A stretch of 64,000 nt of DNA from NCBI RefSeq assembly GCF_025717675.1, contig NZ_JAJIRT010000002.1:124001-188000 (forward strand), given 5' to 3'. Of the stretch, positions 26,320 through 35,692 are shown piece by piece. This DNA is from Paucibacter sp. DJ2R-2. GTDB lineage: Bacteria > Pseudomonadota > Gammaproteobacteria > Burkholderiales > Burkholderiaceae_C. Made by a program: the position numbers and the translations under genes. The notes below the pieces were generated by a model. The model was not told the origin of the DNA. It ran no database searches and saw only the letters and a list, made by a program, of their open reading frames with translations. The stretch's first letter is position 1. Each line of letters starts with the position of its first letter.

Positions 26320-27618
26320 TCAGACCGCGATGCCGGCGCCGCGCTGCAAATGGCGCGCCGCGCCCTCGCCCGCCACCCAGCCGCTGGCCATGCTGGCGGT
26401 GAGGAGGTAGCCGCCGGTGGGCGCCTCCCAGTCCAGCATCTCGCCGGCGCAGAACAGGCCCGGCAGGCGCATGATCATCAAGTGATCATCCAGCTCTTCC
26501 AGGCGCACACCGCCGGCCGTGCTGATGGCCTCGGCCATGGGCCGGGTGGAGGCCAGGCGCAAGGGTAGGCGCTTGATGGTGCGGGCCAGGGTGGGCAGGT
26601 CGGCGTACTCTTCCTTGCTCAGCACCTCGAAGAGCAAGCCAGCCTTGAGCCCTTCCAGGCCGAGGCGGCTCTTCAGGTGCGTGGACATGGAGCGAGAGCC
26701 GCGCGGGCGGGCCACTTCGTCCATGACAAAGCTCTCGCTGCGGTCGGGCAGCAGGTCCAGGTGCATCACCGCCTCGCCGAACTCGGCGATCTCTTCGCGC
26801 AGCAGGCTGGAGGCGGCGTAAATCAGCGAGCCCTCGACGCCGCTGGAGGTGATGACGAACTCGCCCTGGCGGGCGAAGCGGCGGCCGCTGCGACCCTGGA
26901 AATGCAGGGCCACCGGCTTGACCGGCTGGCCGGCAAAGCGATCGGCAAACAGCGGCGACCAGCCCGGCTGCGGCCGGCCCTCGCGGGCCAGGCCCAGATT
27001 GAAGCCGCAGTTGGCGGCGCGCAAGCCGGCGATGTCCACCCCATGCGCGGTCAGCAGCGGCACCCAGCCGGCGTTGGAGCCGAGTTGTGGCCAGGACGCG
27101 CCGCCCAGGGCCAGCACCACGGCGCCGGTGTGCGGCAGGGTCAGCTGCTCATCCCCATGAGCGAAGCGCAGACAGCCCTCTTCGTCCCAGCCCAGCCAGC
27201 GATGGCGCATGTGAAAGCGCACTCCGCTGCTGCGCAAACGGGCCAGCCAGGCGCGCAGCAAGGGCGCGGATTTCATGTCCACCGGGAACACCCGACCGGA
27301 ACTGCCGACGAAGGTGTCCACGCCCAGCTCGGCCGCCCAAGTGCGCAGGGCCGGGCCGTCGAAGTGAGCCAGCCAAGTGCCGACTTCCTCGCAGCGTTCG
27401 GCAAAGCGGCTGCGAAAACTCAGGCTGTCTTCGGAATGGGTGAGGTTGAGGCCGCCCTTGCCGGCCAACAGGAACTTGCGCCCCACCGAGGCCATGGCGT
27501 CGTAGACATCGACGGCCATGCCGGCCGCGCGCAGGCGCTCGGCGGCCATCAGCCCGGCAGGGCCACCGCCGATGACGACGGCATGGCGGGAATCGATGGC
27601 AAGCGGGGCTACAGACAT
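26320..27618 (-). CDS. FAD-dependent oxidoreductase, HI0933/BaiN-like flavoprotein
   Basis: A 432-residue flavoprotein with the Rossmann FAD-binding motif VVIGGGPAGLMAAERLRAAG at the N-terminus, the family motif GRKFLLAGKGGLNLTHSED and the C-terminal GLFCAGEMLDWEAPTGGYLL. This is the HI0933/TIGR03862 family, whose members include the bile-acid reductase BaiN, though most have no known substrate. The reaction here is unknown. It lies downstream of the acetyltransferase in the same direction with a 66-bp gap, so it may be part of that transcript. Confidence 0.88.
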   Translation of the reverse strand: MSVAPLAIDSRHAVVIGGGPAGLMAAERLRAAGMAVDVYDAMASVGRKFLLAGKGGLNLTHSEDSLSFRSRFAERCEEVGTWLAHFDGPALRTWAAELGVDTFVGSSGRVFPVDMKSAPLLRAWLARLRSSGVRFHMRHRWLGWDEEGCLRFAHGDEQLTLPHTGAVVLALGGASWPQLGSNAGWVPLLTAHGVDIAGLRAANCGFNLGLAREGRPQPGWSPLFADRFAGQPVKPVALHFQGRSGRRFARQGEFVITSSGVEGSLIYAASSLLREEIAEFGEAVMHLDLLPDRSESFVMDEVARPRGSRSMSTHLKSRLGLEGLKAGLLFEVLSKEEYADLPTLARTIKRLPLRLASTRPMAEAISTAGGVRLEELDDHLMIMRLPGLFCAGEMLDWEAPTGGYLLTASMASGWVAGEGAARHLQRGAGIAV

Positions 27619-27684
27619 GAATTGGGGAACTGGAAGTTGGGCCGGGAGTGTGCCAGATCGCGCCGCTGGGGTCGCCTACCTGTT

Positions 27685-28170
27685 TCAAGTCTGTGTGTAT
27701 TCCCGCCGCATATCGATGTGTTCAATGTCATCGTCCAGATAGGGCTCCGACGTGGCGACAAAACCCAGGCTGACATAGAACTCGCGCAAATAGCTCTGCG
27801 CTTGGATCTCCACCGCCTGGCCTGGCCAGTGCTCGGAGCAGGCGTGCAAGGCCTGCTCCATCAGCGCCCGGCCCGCGCCCCGGCCGCGTGCGGCCGGCGA
27901 GGTGACCACCCGACCAATCATGGGCTGCGTCTGGCCTGGGCCCTTGGTACCGGGCGGCACCAGGCGGGCGTAGGCCAGCAACTCGCCGCTGTCGTCCTCC
28001 TGACCCAGCAGATGCAAGACCGCTGGGTCATGGCCGTCCAGATCCAGGTAAACACAGTCCTGCTCCAGCACAAAAACCTGGGCACGCAAGGCCAAGGCGG
28101 CGTAGAGCTCGTGGACGCTCAAGCCCTCGAAAGGCAGGCAGCGCCAGCGCAAGGTGGAGTCGGCCGCCAT
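27685..28170 (-). CDS. GNAT acetyltransferase, ElaA-like
   Basis: A 161-residue GCN5-type N-acetyltransferase of the ElaA group: LYAALALRAQVFVLEQDCVY at the N-terminus, the acetyl-CoA-binding loop GRVVTSPAARGRGAGRALM and QAQSYLREFYVSLGFVATSE near the end. The substrate is unknown. Its ATG overlaps the stop of the upstream oxidoreductase as TGATG, so the two are translationally coupled. Confidence 0.88.
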   Translation of the reverse strand: MAADSTLRWRCLPFEGLSVHELYAALALRAQVFVLEQDCVYLDLDGHDPAVLHLLGQEDDSGELLAYARLVPPGTKGPGQTQPMIGRVVTSPAARGRGAGRALMEQALHACSEHWPGQAVEIQAQSYLREFYVSLGFVATSEPYLDDDIEHIDMRREYTQT

Positions 28171-29186
28171 CAGACCAGCTTCACCAGCTGCTTGCCGAAA
28201 TTGCGACCCTTGAGCAAGCCGAGGAAGGCCTCGGGCGCCGCCTCCAGGCCTTGTGCCACCGACTCGCGGAACTTGAGCCGGCCGCTGGCGACCAGGCTAC
28301 CGAGTTCCTTGAGCGCCTCGGGCCAGAGCTCCATGTGCTCGCTGACGATGAAACCCTCGACCTTCATGCGGTTGGTCAGGATGAGCTGCGGGTACTGCAG
28401 AGGGATGGGCTCGCCGTTGTAGCCGGAAATCATGCCGCACATGGCGACGCGGCTGAAGGCATTGGCGCGCAGCAGCACGGCGTCGAGGATGAGGCCGCCG
28501 ACGTTTTCGAAGTGGCCGTCGATGCCGTCCGGGCAGGCGGCCTTGAGCGCTTGCGAGAGCGAGGCCAAATCGGGGTGCTGGCGGTAATCGATGCAGGCAT
28601 CAAAGCCCAACTCCTCGACCACGTAACGGCACTTCTCCGCCCCGCCGGCCAGGCCCACGGCCCGCGCACCGCGCGCCTTGGCGAGTTGGCCCACCACCGA
28701 ACCGACGGCGCCGCTGGCCGCGCTGACCACCACAGTCTCACCGGCTTTGGGGCGAATGATCTGGGTCAGGCCGTACCAGGCGGTCACGCCGGGCATGCCG
28801 ACCGCGCCCAGATAGGCCGACAGCGGAATGTGGCGGGTGTCCACCTTGTTGAGCACGCCGCGCTGGTTGGCATCGACCACGAAATGCTCTTGCCAGCCAC
28901 CCATGCCCACCACCGAATCACCGACCTGGAAGGCGGGGTTGCGCGAGGCGACGACCTCGCCGGCCGTGCCTCCCAGCATGACGGCATCCAGGGCTTGAGG
29001 TGCGGCATAGCTCTTGCCGTCGTTCATGCGGCCGCGCATATAGGGGTCCAAGCTCAGGAAATGGTTGCGCACCAGCACCTGGCCTTCGGCCAGCTCAGGC
29101 AGGGCCTGCTCGACCAAGCGGAAGTTGTCCAAGCTCGCCTCACCCTGGGGGCGCGAAGCCAAAACGATTTGACGGTTGAAACTCAT
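28170..29186 (-). CDS. NADP-dependent MDR-family oxidoreductase, CurA-like
   Basis: A 338-residue medium-chain reductase of the leukotriene B4 12-hydroxydehydrogenase/CurA group. Such enzymes reduce alkenal or alkenone double bonds with NADPH. Seen here are the N-terminal RQIVLASRPQGEASLDNFRL, the substrate-domain motif NHFLSLDPYMRGRM, and the NADPH-binding AASGAVGSVVGQLAKARGAR. There are no zinc ligands. The start ATG 29186 gives the family N-terminus. It leads a three-gene leftward group with the acetyltransferase and probably the flavoprotein. Confidence 0.9.
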   Translation of the reverse strand: MSFNRQIVLASRPQGEASLDNFRLVEQALPELAEGQVLVRNHFLSLDPYMRGRMNDGKSYAAPQALDAVMLGGTAGEVVASRNPAFQVGDSVVGMGGWQEHFVVDANQRGVLNKVDTRHIPLSAYLGAVGMPGVTAWYGLTQIIRPKAGETVVVSAASGAVGSVVGQLAKARGARAVGLAGGAEKCRYVVEELGFDACIDYRQHPDLASLSQALKAACPDGIDGHFENVGGLILDAVLLRANAFSRVAMCGMISGYNGEPIPLQYPQLILTNRMKVEGFIVSEHMELWPEALKELGSLVASGRLKFRESVAQGLEAAPEAFLGLLKGRNFGKQLVKLV

Positions 29187-29441
29187 GAGAGGACTCCTTG
29201 TACTGACTGGGTCCGGATTCCACCATGGGCCGCGGCCACCCAGTGCAAAACAGGCGACAAAAAGGGCGGGATACAAACTCTCCTCAAGCCGCTCGTGCTG
29301 CAGCCGATACCCGATAGGTCACCGTTTGCTCGGACCCGGCCCCGCCACGCCCACACGGGCCGCGGGGCAAGAGACAGACCCGTGGGAGTGAAGCAGGCCA
29401 CCCAGAGGGCCAAATTTCGACACATTCACGTTGGAGACTCT

Positions 29442-30995
29442 ATGCAGCTGTCTGACTACAAGATTTCCACCAAATTGGTGGGCGCCTTCACGGCGGTGGC
29501 CCTGATCGGCGCCGTGATTGGCACGGTCGCGATCATCAATATGAAGCGCATCAACGATGCCGACACCAAGCTCTATGAGCAAGAGCTGCTCGGCCTGTCG
29601 CTGACCAAGGAAGCCAATGTGCGACGCCTGCAGGCCGTGGTGGCCGTGCGCGACGCCATCCTGGCCACCGATGCGGCCGAACGCGAGCGAGCCCTCGGTC
29701 TGATGAATGAATCGCGCAAGCAGTGCAACGACTTGATCGAGCAGGCCGGCAAGCTCTATGCCACCGACAAGGGCAAGGCCGAGCTGGCCTCACTGCGCAG
29801 CCACTGGGAAAAGGACCAGCAGGTCGCCCAGGAAATGATCAAGCGCATTGGCGTGACCGAGCTGTCGGGCTCCAACGATGCGATCAAATTCATCAAGTCC
29901 GACATGACGCCACAGGGTGTTCTGGTCGACCAGACCCTGACCGGCCTGACCCGGCTCAAGGAAGCGGAAGCCAAGGCTCTGTCCGACGCCAATGACGAGC
30001 TCTACCACAGCAGCCGCAACACCACGGTCGCACTGATCGTGCTGGGCGTGATGGCCGGCATCGGCCTCGGCTTGGGCATCAGCCGCCATGTCACCGCGCC
30101 CCTGGCTCGGGCCATGGAGGGTGCGCAGCGCATGAGCGAAGGCGATATGACCGTGGACCTGCGCAACGAGGGCCGCGACGAAACCTCGCAGCTGCTGCAA
30201 GCACTGGAGGCCATGCGCAGCCGCTTGCTGGAGATCGTCGCGAATGTGCGCGACAACTCCGAGAGCGTGGCCACAGGCGCGGGTGAGATTGCCCAGGGCA
30301 ATGCCGACCTCAGCCAGCGCACCGAGGAGCAGGCCAGCGCCCTGGAAGAAACCGCCGCCACCATGGACGAACTGGGCTCGACCGTCCGCAACAACGCCGA
30401 CAACGCCAAGCAGGCCAATCAGCTGGCCCTGGGCGCTTCGCAGATCGCCACCCGCGGCGGCGATGTGGTGGGCGAGGTGGTCGAGACCATGCGCGGCATC
30501 AACGACAGCTCGAAGAAGATCTCCGACATCATCAGCGTCATCGACGGCATTGCCTTCCAGACCAATATCCTGGCGCTCAATGCAGCCGTGGAAGCCGCCC
30601 GGGCCGGTGAGCAAGGCCGCGGCTTTGCCGTGGTGGCCAGCGAGGTGCGCAACCTTGCCCAGCGCAGCGCCGATGCGGCCAAGGAGATCAAGTCACTGAT
30701 CAGCGCCAGCGTCGAGCGCGTCGAGCAGGGCACGATGCTGGTGGACCGCGCCGGCACCACCATGACCGAGATCGTCGGCGCCATCAAGCGCGTCAGCGAC
30801 ATCGTCGGCGAGATCAGTGCAGCCAGCAGCGAGCAAAGCTCGGGCATCGCCCAGGTCGGCGAGGCGGTCACGCAGATGGACAAGGTGACCCAGCAGAATG
30901 CCGCCCTGGTCGAGCAAAGCGCGGCGGCCGCCGAGAGCTTGCGCGTGCAGGCCTCGCAGCTGGTCCAGGCCGTGGCGGTGTTCAAGCTGCGTTGA
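29442..30995 (+). CDS. Methyl-accepting chemotaxis protein
   Basis: A 517-residue chemoreceptor. TM1 is at about residues 10-32 (LVGAFTAVALIGAVIGTVAI), a periplasmic four-helix-bundle sensor (4HB_MCP) spans about 33-185, and TM2 is NTTVALIVLGVMAGIGLGLG. A HAMP domain follows (SRHVTAPLARAMEGAQRMSE), then the methyl-accepting coiled coil with the highly conserved hairpin tip IDGIAFQTNILALNAAVEAA and ARAGEQGRGFAVVASEVRN. There is no C-terminal pentapeptide for CheR docking. Its stop overlaps the TTG start of the binding-protein-like gene, which suggests the two sense together. Confidence 0.95.
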   Translation: MQLSDYKISTKLVGAFTAVALIGAVIGTVAIINMKRINDADTKLYEQELLGLSLTKEANVRRLQAVVAVRDAILATDAAERERALGLMNESRKQCNDLIEQAGKLYATDKGKAELASLRSHWEKDQQVAQEMIKRIGVTELSGSNDAIKFIKSDMTPQGVLVDQTLTGLTRLKEAEAKALSDANDELYHSSRNTTVALIVLGVMAGIGLGLGISRHVTAPLARAMEGAQRMSEGDMTVDLRNEGRDETSQLLQALEAMRSRLLEIVANVRDNSESVATGAGEIAQGNADLSQRTEEQASALEETAATMDELGSTVRNNADNAKQANQLALGASQIATRGGDVVGEVVETMRGINDSSKKISDIISVIDGIAFQTNILALNAAVEAARAGEQGRGFAVVASEVRNLAQRSADAAKEIKSLISASVERVEQGTMLVDRAGTTMTEIVGAIKRVSDIVGEISAASSEQSSGIAQVGEAVTQMDKVTQQNAALVEQSAAAAESLRVQASQLVQAVAVFKLR

Positions 30996-31885
30996 AAGCT
31001 CTGATCTTTCGCGCAGGGCTGTGGCTGCGTGGCGTCACAGCCCTGGCTGGCCTGCTGTGCTGGGCCGGCCTTCTGCTGCTGCCCCACCCTGCCGAGGCGG
31101 CCGAGCTGCGCATCTGCCAGGCCGACCCGCAGCGCTATGCCTACCGCATGGCCTTGACGCGCCTGATCCTCGAGCGCACCGAGCGGCCCGGGGAGCGCTC
31201 ACAGCTGCGCGCCTACGCTGACGGCCCCGATCCCACGCAGGAGCGCTGCCTGGGCCTCCTGCGCCAGGGCCAAGTCGACCTGGTCTACCTGCCGCCCAGC
31301 AAGGAACTGCTCCGGGAATTCAGCAGCATCAAAATCGACCTGCACAAAGGCATGTTGGGCTACCGGCTGCTGCTGATTCACAAGAAAGACCGCGCCCTGT
31401 TCGAGCAGGTGAACAGCCTGGCCGATCTGCGCCGCCTGACCGGCGGGTTCGGGCGGCAATGGGCCGACTTCGGCATGTTCGAGCGCAACGGCCTGCCCGT
31501 GGTCGGCGTGGCACAGGGCAGCGCCTTGCTGCCCATGTTGCAAAGCGGGCGCTTCCACTACTTTCATCGCGGCTTGCATGAGGCCTGGGCGGAACTGGAG
31601 GCCCACCCCGAGCTGAACCAGCTGATGGTGGAGCCGCGCATCGCCCTGCACTACCCCTTCCCGGTCTACTACATGTTCCGCGCCGACAAGCTGGCGCTGC
31701 GTCAGCGATTTGAAAAAGGGCTGGAACGCATCCAGGCCGACGACAGCTTCGACCAGCTCTTCCTCCAGCATTTCCAAAACATCGCCCGCCGCGCCCGACT
31801 GGATTCACGCAGCGTCATCGAGATTGAGCAGCCCCTGCCTCAGGGCCTGCCGCCCGTGGACACGCAGCTGTGGCGCAAGTCCTGA
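30992..31885 (+). CDS. Periplasmic substrate-binding-protein-like protein, coupled to the chemoreceptor
   Basis: A 297-residue exported protein resembling solute-binding proteins of family 3. The signal peptide is long (ALAGLLCWAGLLLLPHPAEA), with cleavage likely after AEA. The mature part has the two-lobe pattern ELRICQADPQRYAYRMALTR, then VDLVYLPPSKELLREF, then a hinge and FGRQWADFGMFERNGLPVVG. The only start is TTG at 30992, overlapping the MCP stop as TTGA. There is no permease or ATPase nearby, so it is more likely a ligand-presenting partner of the receptor than a transport component. The ligand is unknown. Confidence 0.75.
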   Translation: MKALIFRAGLWLRGVTALAGLLCWAGLLLLPHPAEAAELRICQADPQRYAYRMALTRLILERTERPGERSQLRAYADGPDPTQERCLGLLRQGQVDLVYLPPSKELLREFSSIKIDLHKGMLGYRLLLIHKKDRALFEQVNSLADLRRLTGGFGRQWADFGMFERNGLPVVGVAQGSALLPMLQSGRFHYFHRGLHEAWAELEAHPELNQLMVEPRIALHYPFPVYYMFRADKLALRQRFEKGLERIQADDSFDQLFLQHFQNIARRARLDSRSVIEIEQPLPQGLPPVDTQLWRKS

Positions 31886-32344
31886 TCACTCGCTGCCGCG
31901 GCGTTGCAAGGCTTTCAAAGCTCGCCCCTGGGTGGGCAGAGCCCGCAGGTATTTGAAGGTGGCGGTGGCATGGGCCACCAGCTGGCCGTCCTCGCCGAGG
32001 ATGGAGCCCTCGCAAAACGCCATGGTGGTGGAGCGGTGCAGCAGCTTGCCCAGGGCACGCAGCTCGCCTTCGCCGGGGCGCATGAAGGAGGTCTTCATCT
32101 CCACCGTCACCACGCCCGGGCCCATGCCCTCGGCCTTCATATGGATGCTGCGCGCCGCATGGGCCATGGCCACGTCCAGCATGGTCATGAGCACGCCGCC
32201 ATGGGCCACCTCCCAGCTGTTCAGGTGACCCTCGGAGAGATCCACCCGCAGCTCGGCCCGGCCGTCGCCCATGCTGTGCAGTTCCAGGCCCAGCTGTTCG
32301 ACAAAGGGGATGTAGACGGGGAATTGAAGCGGAGGTTTGCTCAT
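31886..32344 (-). CDS. Hotdog-fold thioesterase, PaaI-like
   Basis: A 152-residue acyl-CoA thioesterase of the hotdog superfamily. The motif NSWEVAHGGVLMTMLDVAMA contains the HGG turn and catalytic acidic residue, followed by VTVEMKTSFMRPGEGELRAL. It is the last gene of the leftward beta-oxidation operon, 55 bp after the small membrane protein, so it probably releases acyl-CoA intermediates and frees CoA. Confidence 0.88.
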   Translation of the reverse strand: MSKPPLQFPVYIPFVEQLGLELHSMGDGRAELRVDLSEGHLNSWEVAHGGVLMTMLDVAMAHAARSIHMKAEGMGPGVVTVEMKTSFMRPGEGELRALGKLLHRSTTMAFCEGSILGEDGQLVAHATATFKYLRALPTQGRALKALQRRGSE

Positions 32345-32399
32345 CGGCGCGATTTCGAAAATGGCAGTGCCGCCATCATCGCAAATGCGCGGCGCGCCG

Positions 32400-32633
32400 C
32401 TATTTCCAGCGCGAACGGATCCAGATCATCAGCACGCCGATCACCACCGCCACACCGCCTTTGATCGCCAGGATCCACCCCAGCAGCTCGGCATCGCTCA
32501 GGCCCTGCTTCATCAAAAACACCCCCAGGATGACGGCCAGCAGGCCGCCGTAGATCAAGACCCAGATCAGCGCTTCGACATGGCCCAGCCAGCGCGGCGG
32601 CGGGCGTTCCGATGGGTCTTCATGCTCCTCCAT
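32400..32633 (-). CDS. Small two-helix membrane protein
   Basis: A 77-residue protein with two predicted transmembrane helices (ALIWVLIYGGLLAVILGVFL and LGWILAIKGGVAVVIGVLMI), an acidic N-terminus and a basic C-terminus (IRSRWK), so the C-terminus is likely cytoplasmic. It has no named family that I recognise. It sits inside the beta-oxidation operon, 20 bp after the acyl-CoA dehydrogenase gene. Confidence 0.75.
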   Translation of the reverse strand: MEEHEDPSERPPPRWLGHVEALIWVLIYGGLLAVILGVFLMKQGLSDAELLGWILAIKGGVAVVIGVLMIWIRSRWK

Positions 32634-32653
32634 CTAGGCGAGCCCTCCCCGGC

Positions 32654-34464
32654 TCAGAACCACCCGTCCTGCATCTCGCGGCACAGCGGCTCGCGGCTCT
32701 CAACCACGGCCAGCCAGGCGCCGATCTTGGGCAGCTCATAACGATAGAAATACGCGGCGGCGGCGCGCTTGCCTTGCGCGAAGTCCGAGCTCACCGCCGC
32801 ATCGTCCAGCGCCAGTGTGACATCGAGCCACAACCAGGCCAGCACCCCATGACCAAAAGCCTGCAGATACGGTGTGGCATTGGCCAGGGCCACCTCGGGC
32901 TCGCCCGTGGCCCAGGCGGCCTTGCTGGCCCGGCCCAGTTGGGCCAGGGCGGCGGCCAGCTGATTGGCCTGAGCCGCCAGGGCCGGCCGCCGCAGGGCGG
33001 CCTCGACCGTGCGGTTGATGCGCGCGGCCAGCACGCGCAAGGCCTGGCCGCCGTTCAGCACCACCTTGCGTCCCAGCAGGTCCAGGCCATGGATGCCATG
33101 CGTGCCCTCGTGGATCATGTTCAGGCGGTTGTCGCGCCAGTACTGCTCGACCGGAAAATCGCGCGTGTAGCCGGCGCCGCCCAGCACCTGGATGGCCAGG
33201 CTGTTGGCCTCCAGGCACCATTCGCTGGGCCAGCTCTTGGCGATGGGGATCAAGACCTCCAGCAGCTGCGCGGCCTCGGCCGCCGCTTCCGGCGCGCCGG
33301 TTTTCTGCTCATCGACCAGGCGCGCGCAGAACAGCTCCAGCGCCAGCGCGCCCTCGACATAGCTCTTCTGCGCCAGCAGCATGCGCTTGACGTCGGCATG
33401 CTCGATGATCAGCTGCTGCGGCTTGGCCGCGTCTTTAACGCCCATTCCCAGGCTGCGGCCCTGCGGCCGCTGGCGGGCATAGGCCAGGCTGGCTTCATAG
33501 CCGGCATAGCCCAGCATGGTCGCGGCCAGGCCCACGCCGATGCGCGCCTCGTTCATCATGTGGAACATGCAGCGCAGGCCCTCGCCGGGCTGGCCGACCA
33601 GATAGCCGATGGCCCCCGCCCCGCCTTCGCCAAAATTCAGCAGGCAGTTGCTGGTGCCACGGAAACCCAGCTTGTGGTTGAGGCCGGCCAGGGCCACCGC
33701 GTTGCGCTGGCCGTTCAGGCGCCCTTCGGCGTCAACGCCATGCTTGGGCACGATGAAGAGCGAGATGCCGCGCGCGCCCGGCACCAGACGGCCTTGCGCA
33801 TCGGGGATCTTGGCCAGCACCAGGTGGACAATGTTCTCGCTCAGCTCATGCTCGCCGGCCGAGATCCACATCTTGTGGCCGCGCAGGCGGTAGCGCGGGC
33901 CCAGAGGGTCCATTTCAAAGCCCTCGCCATCGGGCACGGCCCGGGTCTGGATGTCGGACAGAGAAGAGCCCGCCTGCGGCTCGCTCAAGCACATGGTGCC
34001 GAACCAACGGCCCTGCAGCTGCGGCTGGGCGAACACGGCGCGCTGGCGCTCGCTGCCATGGGCCAGCAGCAGATTGGCATTGCCCACGGTCAGCAAGGCA
34101 TAGCCGCTGATGCCCACGCTGGCCTTCTGGAAAAATGCATGGGCAGCGGTCTCGATCACGCAAGGCAGCTGCAGGCCGCCCTGGGCCTCGTCCTGCGAGG
34201 CGGCCAGCATGCCGGAGGCGATGTAGGCATCCAGCGCCTGCTTGGTGGAGGCGGGCAGAATCACGCGCTCGCCGTCGAAGCGTGGCTCCTCGGCATCGCA
34301 GGCGCGGTTGGCCGGCGCGAACTGCTCGGCGGCGATGCGCTCGCAGCTGTCCAGCACGGCGGCATAGCCCTCCAGCGAATGCTCGGCAAAGCGCGGCCGC
34401 TCACTCAGCGTCTGGACCTGCAGCCAGTCGCGCAGCAGAAAGTCCAGGGTGGCGCGCAAGCCCA

Positions 34465-34465
<1 letters not shown>
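32654..34465 (-). CDS. Acyl-CoA dehydrogenase
   Basis: FAD enzyme for the first oxidation step of beta-oxidation, 603 residues. The longer length comes from a C-terminal extension typical of this subgroup. Visible features are GTMCLSEPQAGSSLSDIQTR in the middle domain, YRLRGHKMWISAGEHELSEN, and the late RDFPVEQYWRDNRLNMIHEG followed by THGIHGLDLLGRK, which carries the catalytic Glu. Start ATG 34465 overlaps the thiolase stop as TGATG, showing coupling. The chain length preference cannot be read from the sequence. Confidence 0.92.
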
Positions 34466-35640
<1,175 letters not shown>

Positions 35641-35692
35641 GGCGATTTAGCTCCGGAATTCTTCAGATGAGGGGTCGAGGCGGGAGGGAGGT

